Source: Pseudobdellovibrionaceae bacterium | Lineage (GTDB): Bacteria; Bdellovibrionota; Bdellovibrionia; Bdellovibrionales; Bdellovibrionaceae | NCBI GenBank assembly: GCA_014376325.1 | Contig: JACMRP010000006.1 | Coordinates: forward strand, 1-16,735 | DNA: 16,735 nucleotides | Direction of reading: 5' to 3' | In this document: one piece after another, positions 13,257 to 16,735 of the stretch | How positions within the stretch are numbered: the stretch's first letter is position 1 | Layout of the letters: each line of letters starts with the position of its first letter | Notes under the pieces: generated by a model | Told to the model about the DNA's origin: nothing | Databases searched by the model: none | Seen by the model: the letters and a program-made list of their open reading frames with translations, nothing else | Position numbers and translations under genes: made by a program

Positions 13257-14495
13257 ATGGAAAACTCTCGTTGTATGTCGTTCTTAAAATTGTCGCTTGC
13301 AGGCATCGCGTGCTTTATCTCCGTTTCGACGGCTTCAGCCGGATTTTACAGCAATGATTTTAACAGTCTAGTTGCAGCCCTTAAAGTCGCAGGCGTCAGT
13401 CCCGAAGGTCTCTGGCAGTTTCAGGATCCAAAGCTCGGCAAAAATGAATTCACTCTTCCTAAAAAAAGTGCGCCTTGGGCCGGTAACTACTCGCCGATGA
13501 TGGATGGCGGAATCGCTAGTCGCTGGCAGCAAGGCACGTACGCGACTCCGGACACGATGCCGACACGCGAAACCGCAAAGCGAATGACTTCAAAAGAGAT
13601 CGCGAAGCTTTCGCCTTCTGAAAAAATGGATCTATTAAATGGCGACTACGAATACAAAATCACGAATCACGAGCTTTACGTTCGCGGACCGTACCGCACA
13701 CTGACGCCTGAGTTCTGGGAAGGTTTTTGTAACGGAGTCCGTTGCGCTGGTTTTTTAACCCCGGAACCAACGCGCGCAATCGTTATGACAAATCCCGACG
13801 GAATCCAAATTCGTTTTGAGCCTGCCGATCTGAAAGCTCTGGCGGGCGCAAGTTTCTTTTATGTTCAAGATGAAAATTACGTCGATATCGGCAAACCTTC
13901 ACGCGGAGATGAGCGTGGTTCGAGCCGTCCGAATTTTGGCGTCGTCTATTTAACTTTAAAATTTTACTTGGCCGAAATGCAAAAAGCTTTCGTGGTCGAT
14001 ATGTCACTAGACAGTCAGTTGTGGAATGAAACCGCGGCGGGATATTCACTGAAGCAATCCGACGAACTTCAACTGACAAAAGCGGAATCGCTTCGTTACG
14101 CCGGCGCCGTCAGCAAAAGATTCGTCAAGATTCGTCTAAAAACTTTAGGTGAAGTGAGCATGGATCAAAGCAATCGCGCAACGAAAAAGAGCATCTCTAA
14201 GGGTGAATTCCTTAAGGAAACGCCGATGTCTGGTTTCATCTTTCTGAACAAAGACGGAATGATCATGGATGGCGACTGGAGAGACGTAAAAAACGCCTCC
14301 GCGGCGGATTTTATGCGCGGAATCGATTTCATGTGGTTCTCGAGCGGACGTGGTGCGGACGCTGACTTTCATCCGGACAACAAGGATCCAAACTTTAGCG
14401 GTACGGGCAATAAGTACCTCGATTTTGAGAAAGTACTGAATTTGATGCAGGCGGCGAGCACTCCTAAAAAGTGTTCTGGTGTTTTTGGTAAATAG
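13257..14495 (+). CDS. Secreted transglutaminase-elicitor-like protein
   Basis: 412 residues with a Sec signal peptide (MSFLKLSLAGIACFISVST, cleavage after ASA near residue 28). ATG 13257 or 13275 could start it; neither has a clear ribosome binding site. The body follows the bacterial relatives of the Phytophthora GP42 transglutaminase elicitor: APWAGNYSPMMDGGIASRW, SPSEKMDLLNGDYEY, then FWEGFCNGVRCAGF with the likely nucleophile Cys158, EPADLKALAG, and FVVDMSLDSQLWNE with Asp248. Where the family usually has the catalytic His after a G-x-F (as in GAFH), this protein reads NFGVVYLTLKFYL, so Tyr231 may stand in its place. It could be a catalytically altered or inactive member. Exported, it would act on proteins or peptides of the wall or, in a predator, of prey. 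Confidence 0.6.
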   Translation: MENSRCMSFLKLSLAGIACFISVSTASAGFYSNDFNSLVAALKVAGVSPEGLWQFQDPKLGKNEFTLPKKSAPWAGNYSPMMDGGIASRWQQGTYATPDTMPTRETAKRMTSKEIAKLSPSEKMDLLNGDYEYKITNHELYVRGPYRTLTPEFWEGFCNGVRCAGFLTPEPTRAIVMTNPDGIQIRFEPADLKALAGASFFYVQDENYVDIGKPSRGDERGSSRPNFGVVYLTLKFYLAEMQKAFVVDMSLDSQLWNETAAGYSLKQSDELQLTKAESLRYAGAVSKRFVKIRLKTLGEVSMDQSNRATKKSISKGEFLKETPMSGFIFLNKDGMIMDGDWRDVKNASAADFMRGIDFMWFSSGRGADADFHPDNKDPNFSGTGNKYLDFEKVLNLMQAASTPKKCSGVFGK

Positions 14496-14539
14496 AACGT
14501 CTCAGTCCGAGATGCTTTCACGGCTTCCTCTGATAATGC

Positions 14540-14567
14540 TAAATAGGTAGTCAAATTCAGCCGATAA
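14540..14567 (+). promoter_or_regulatory. Second sigma-28 (FliA)-like promoter
   Basis: TAAA at 14540-14543 and an exact GCCGATAA at 14560-14567, again with a 16-base spacer. The predicted transcription start, about seven bases after the -10 element, falls at or next to the ATG at 14574. Both matches to the consensus halves are complete, and the spacing equals that of the copy at 9461-9488. Confidence 0.6.
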
Positions 14568-14573
14568 GTAAGT

Positions 14574-14660
14574 ATGGCTATCTTGCGCAGGACGTTTTTA
14601 CAACTGACCATATTCGCATTTCTTGCATGTATGAATTCTGCTCTAGCTTCGGGATTTTAA
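14574..14660 (+). CDS. 28-residue ORF consisting almost only of a Sec signal peptide
   Basis: ATG 14574 to TAA 14658-14660. The product starts MAILRRTFLQLTIFAFLAC (Arg-Arg, then a hydrophobic core), continues MNSALA, a standard signal peptidase I site, and leaves only SGF. It starts within about seven bases of a sigma-28-like -10 element and so might be a leaderless mRNA. Its end resembles the signal peptide of the gene just upstream (TASAGF), so it may be the stump of a secreted paralogue with its body deleted, or a genuine small exported or membrane peptide. It ends nine bases before the DTW gene and may help to couple its translation. Confidence 0.4.
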   Translation: MAILRRTFLQLTIFAFLACMNSALASGF

Positions 14661-14669
14661 TGCTGTTGC

Positions 14670-15296
14670 ATGAATAAAACCGACCGTAAACGTAAAACCA
14701 AAGATCCTTGCGAGCGATGCTTTCTGCACCGAGATCTTTGCATTTGCGAATTCATTCCTCGCCTGGATCTGCGAACGCGGGTTTGCCTGGTGATTCACGC
14801 CAAAGAGTTGAAACGAACCACCAACACCGGCAGGCTCGCGATCGAAGCGTTGGTCAATAGCGAAATGCGTGTTCGCGGCACCGGAACGGGACGCACCGAA
14901 GCCTTGGACCTAAGTGACCTATTAGAACCCCGCTACAGGCCCGTCATGTTTTATCCAGCGGACGATGCGCTAGAGCTCAATCAAGATTTTGTCGATGCAG
15001 ATCTGCGGCCGATTTTGCTGATCGTTCCGGATGGCAACTGGCGACAGGCCAGCAAAGTTCACGTCCGTCATAAAGAATTAGCTAGCGTTCCTAGAGTTAA
15101 AATTAGCACGCCAAATTTAGCGGCGCACCATCTGCGGGTAGAAGAAACAGAAGCTGGTATGGCGACCCTTGAAGCCATCGCGAAGGCACTCGCAATCATC
15201 GAAGGCGACGTGGCCGCAGCACCTTTAAAAAATCTTTTCGAGATGAAGCTTCGCAGAACCCTTCAGGGTCGCGGCGTTAAGCTTCCGTCTCTGTAA
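14670..15296 (+). CDS. DTW-domain tRNA-uridine aminocarboxypropyltransferase
   Basis: 208 residues, normal for the family. DTW proteins (TapT, E. coli TapA/YfiP) transfer the 3-amino-3-carboxypropyl group from S-adenosylmethionine to uridine in tRNA, forming acp3U. The N-terminal zinc-type motif is intact (Cys14, 17, 24, 26 in CERCFLHRDLCIC). The core has THTGRLA-like TNTGRLAIEAL, the naming motif as VPDGNWRQASKV (residues 119-130, with Asn in place of the usual Thr before Trp) and ETEAGMATLEAIAKAL, the usual C-terminal signature. No ribosome binding site is seen before ATG 14670, consistent with reading through from the small ORF upstream under the sigma-28-like promoter. Its last 20 bases overlap the end of the opposing halogenase gene. 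Confidence 0.85.
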   Translation: MNKTDRKRKTKDPCERCFLHRDLCICEFIPRLDLRTRVCLVIHAKELKRTTNTGRLAIEALVNSEMRVRGTGTGRTEALDLSDLLEPRYRPVMFYPADDALELNQDFVDADLRPILLIVPDGNWRQASKVHVRHKELASVPRVKISTPNLAAHHLRVEETEAGMATLEAIAKALAIIEGDVAAAPLKNLFEMKLRRTLQGRGVKLPSL

Positions 15297-16735
15297 TCCA
15301 AGTGTCCTGTTCTTCGAAGAGCTGCTCGAGAATACCTTCGGAAAATAAATAATCATTTTCAAAAAGTTCGTGCTGGCTCAATGCTTTTTCGGTCAGGGCC
15401 GCGTAAGAGGCAAGTTTGGTATCATACTGCGCGCGAGTCATTAAGGGCTCCGCGAGTGGTTCTTTTACTAAATTTTGTCCAAACAACAATGTGTCGTAAC
15501 TGTAGCTGTTAAAGACCAGCGCTTCTAGTGCGGTAAACGGGGAGTTCGAACCAAAGTTAGAAGCGCTGAGGGGCGGGCGCGCCTGAAATAGATCGATCAC
15601 GAGTTGCGCGTCGCCAATCTCGGTATTCGCGCGGCAGTGTTTCCAGTACGGGGTGTCCAAACGGGTATTGAATTTATAATGCATGCCTAAGAACCAGCGG
15701 AAAGTATCCCAAGTTGCCGCGATTTCTTGGTTGAGCCCCGCGATCGCGCTCGTGTCGTTGAAGTTCTTCGGCATCAACCGGCACAGGGTCATGATGCTGT
15801 GGACGGCAGTCTGGATCGCGGTCGATTCGAGTGGCTCCACAAAACCGTAAGAGTTGCCAAGTCCGAAAACGTTGCGGTTCCAGGCTTTGACGTGACGTCC
15901 CGTTTTGAAGTCGATCATTTTATAATTTTGAATGTCACCGAATTTCGCGCGAACTTCTTTGAGCGCGGTGGCTTCATCGCAGAATTCTGTCGAATGCACG
16001 TACCCGTGATGATTTTCTTCGCGCATCGGGATCGTCCAGCACCAACCGTTATCCATGGTTCGAACGGTCGTGTGTGTGTCGATAACACCGTTGTTCGGAC
16101 GATCAAATGTCAGTGCTTTGTTGTTTCTTAAAGTCGACTTATAAGAAATAAATTCGGTGCCGAGTGCCTGACCTAAAATCTTTGAGCGAAATCCAGAGCA
16201 GTCGACGTAAAGGTCGAATTTCAAACGTTGACCGTCGTCAGTTTCGAGCGAAGCTACGTACTCGCGCTCATCAAGATGCACGTTGATGACTTCGGCGTCG
16301 ATGATATTGATCTTGCGTGCTTGCAATTGTTTGCGCAGGTACTTGATCAGACTTTTGTTATCAATATGGTAAGAAAACGGAACGCTGCCGAGCAATGAAG
16401 CCAGTCGCCCATTTTCTTGGCGAACGATCGGCATTTTGTTTGCCGTCATCAGCACCGATGGCCAATTCGCGTTAAGAATGTTTTTTTCGAAAAAATAGGA
16501 TTCGTGCTGGTGTCCCGCGAAAAAATTAAAATTAAAATGCGAAGTTTCGACCGGTCCCCACTCAAAACGGATACCTAACTTCATCGTCGGCTTCACTTCG
16601 CGAAAGAATTCTTCCGGATCAATGCCTAAAGTACGGTGCAAGAACGGAACGATCTCGGTCGTGGTTGATTCGCCGACCCCGATGACCGGAATTTTACTCG
16701 ATTCAATGACCTGCGTTTTTATATTTGGATGGAGC
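15277..16735 (-). CDS. FAD-dependent tryptophan-halogenase family protein (N-terminus beyond window)
   Basis: Minus-strand gene open from the right edge to TAA 15277-15279, at least 485 codons; a TTG at 16641 is not the real start because homology continues past it (VIGVGESTTTEIVPFLHRTL). Flavin-dependent halogenases use FADH2, O2 and chloride or bromide to make HOX, which is channelled to a lysine that delivers it to tryptophan or another aromatic. The diagnostic WxWxIP motif is present as NGWCWTIP, with VKPTMKLGIRF placing a Lys where PrnA has Lys79. FGLGNSYGFVEPLESTAIQT is the conserved flavin/chloride region, and LYVDCSGFRSKIL the second nucleotide-binding segment. The first GxGxxG lies outside the window. 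A partner flavin reductase is not visible here. The substrate cannot be told; free tryptophan, a peptide or a sugar-linked aromatic are all possible. Confidence 0.85.
   Translation of the reverse strand, partial: LHPNIKTQVIESSKIPVIGVGESTTTEIVPFLHRTLGIDPEEFFREVKPTMKLGIRFEWGPVETSHFNFNFFAGHQHESYFFEKNILNANWPSVLMTANKMPIVRQENGRLASLLGSVPFSYHIDNKSLIKYLRKQLQARKINIIDAEVINVHLDEREYVASLETDDGQRLKFDLYVDCSGFRSKILGQALGTEFISYKSTLRNNKALTFDRPNNGVIDTHTTVRTMDNGWCWTIPMREENHHGYVHSTEFCDEATALKEVRAKFGDIQNYKMIDFKTGRHVKAWNRNVFGLGNSYGFVEPLESTAIQTAVHSIMTLCRLMPKNFNDTSAIAGLNQEIAATWDTFRWFLGMHYKFNTRLDTPYWKHCRANTEIGDAQLVIDLFQARPPLSASNFGSNSPFTALEALVFNSYSYDTLLFGQNLVKEPLAEPLMTRAQYDTKLASYAALTEKALSQHELFENDYLFSEGILEQLFEEQDTWITETEA

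Noticed and set aside
15727..16131. 134-codon plus-strand ORF
   Set aside because: Shadow of the halogenase gene, whose motifs are clear on the other strand.

Overview
The window looks like a chromosomal segment of a Gram-negative, moderate-GC bacterium, most likely a Bdellovibrio-like member of the Bdellovibrionota. This is an inference from overall gene style: many secreted proteins with Sec signal peptides, a short XRE-type regulator of a kind I associate with that group, transglutaminase-elicitor-like and alpha/beta-hydrolase lipoproteins, prepilin-like proteins and sigma-28-like promoters. No rRNA or marker gene is present to prove it, and no tRNA or CRISPR array was seen.

Layout. 1-2146: tail of an upstream gene, then a secreted protein with two Ig-like modules, a Pro/Ala linker and a C-terminal alpha-helical domain resembling six-hairpin glycosidases. 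2198-6269 is a region of gene decay: an internally deleted IS3-family remnant, an HTH regulator split by a T8 homopolymer, an orphan 88-codon ORF, an intact DUF2805/TIGR03643-type small gene converging on a DASH-type cryptochrome whose expected ATG is now ATA, and a wrecked alpha/beta-hydrolase lipoprotein gene. 6416-8640: a glutathione S-transferase and a full-length photolyase of the FeS-BCP/PhrB superfamily that lacks the Cys motif for the 4Fe-4S cluster. The window therefore has two separate photolyase/cryptochrome genes plus a stress-type GST.

8677-9010: a 44-codon minus-strand gene with a strong ribosome binding site; a good intrinsic terminator lies further downstream on the same strand. 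9461-12125: a sigma-28 (FliA)-like promoter followed by three tightly packed, mutually related prepilin-like genes, the last two overlapping by 16 nt; by N-terminal residues they resemble a minor-pilin or tip complex. 12190-12330: a dense set of inverted repeats, four of which can pair in mutually exclusive ways. 12410-12754: a small single-pass membrane protein with a WYL-like region, closed by a terminator.

12859-13083: minus-strand remnant of a membrane sensor protein. 13257-14495: secreted transglutaminase-elicitor-like protein. 14540-14660: a second sigma-28-like promoter with the same spacing, directly before a 28-codon ORF that is essentially a bare signal peptide. 14670-15296: DTW-domain tRNA aminocarboxypropyltransferase, overlapping tail to tail with a FAD-dependent tryptophan-halogenase-family gene that runs off the right edge.

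The most notable signals are the FliA-like promoter with the prepilin trio, the switch-like repeat cluster behind it, and the second FliA-like promoter with its solitary signal-peptide ORF.
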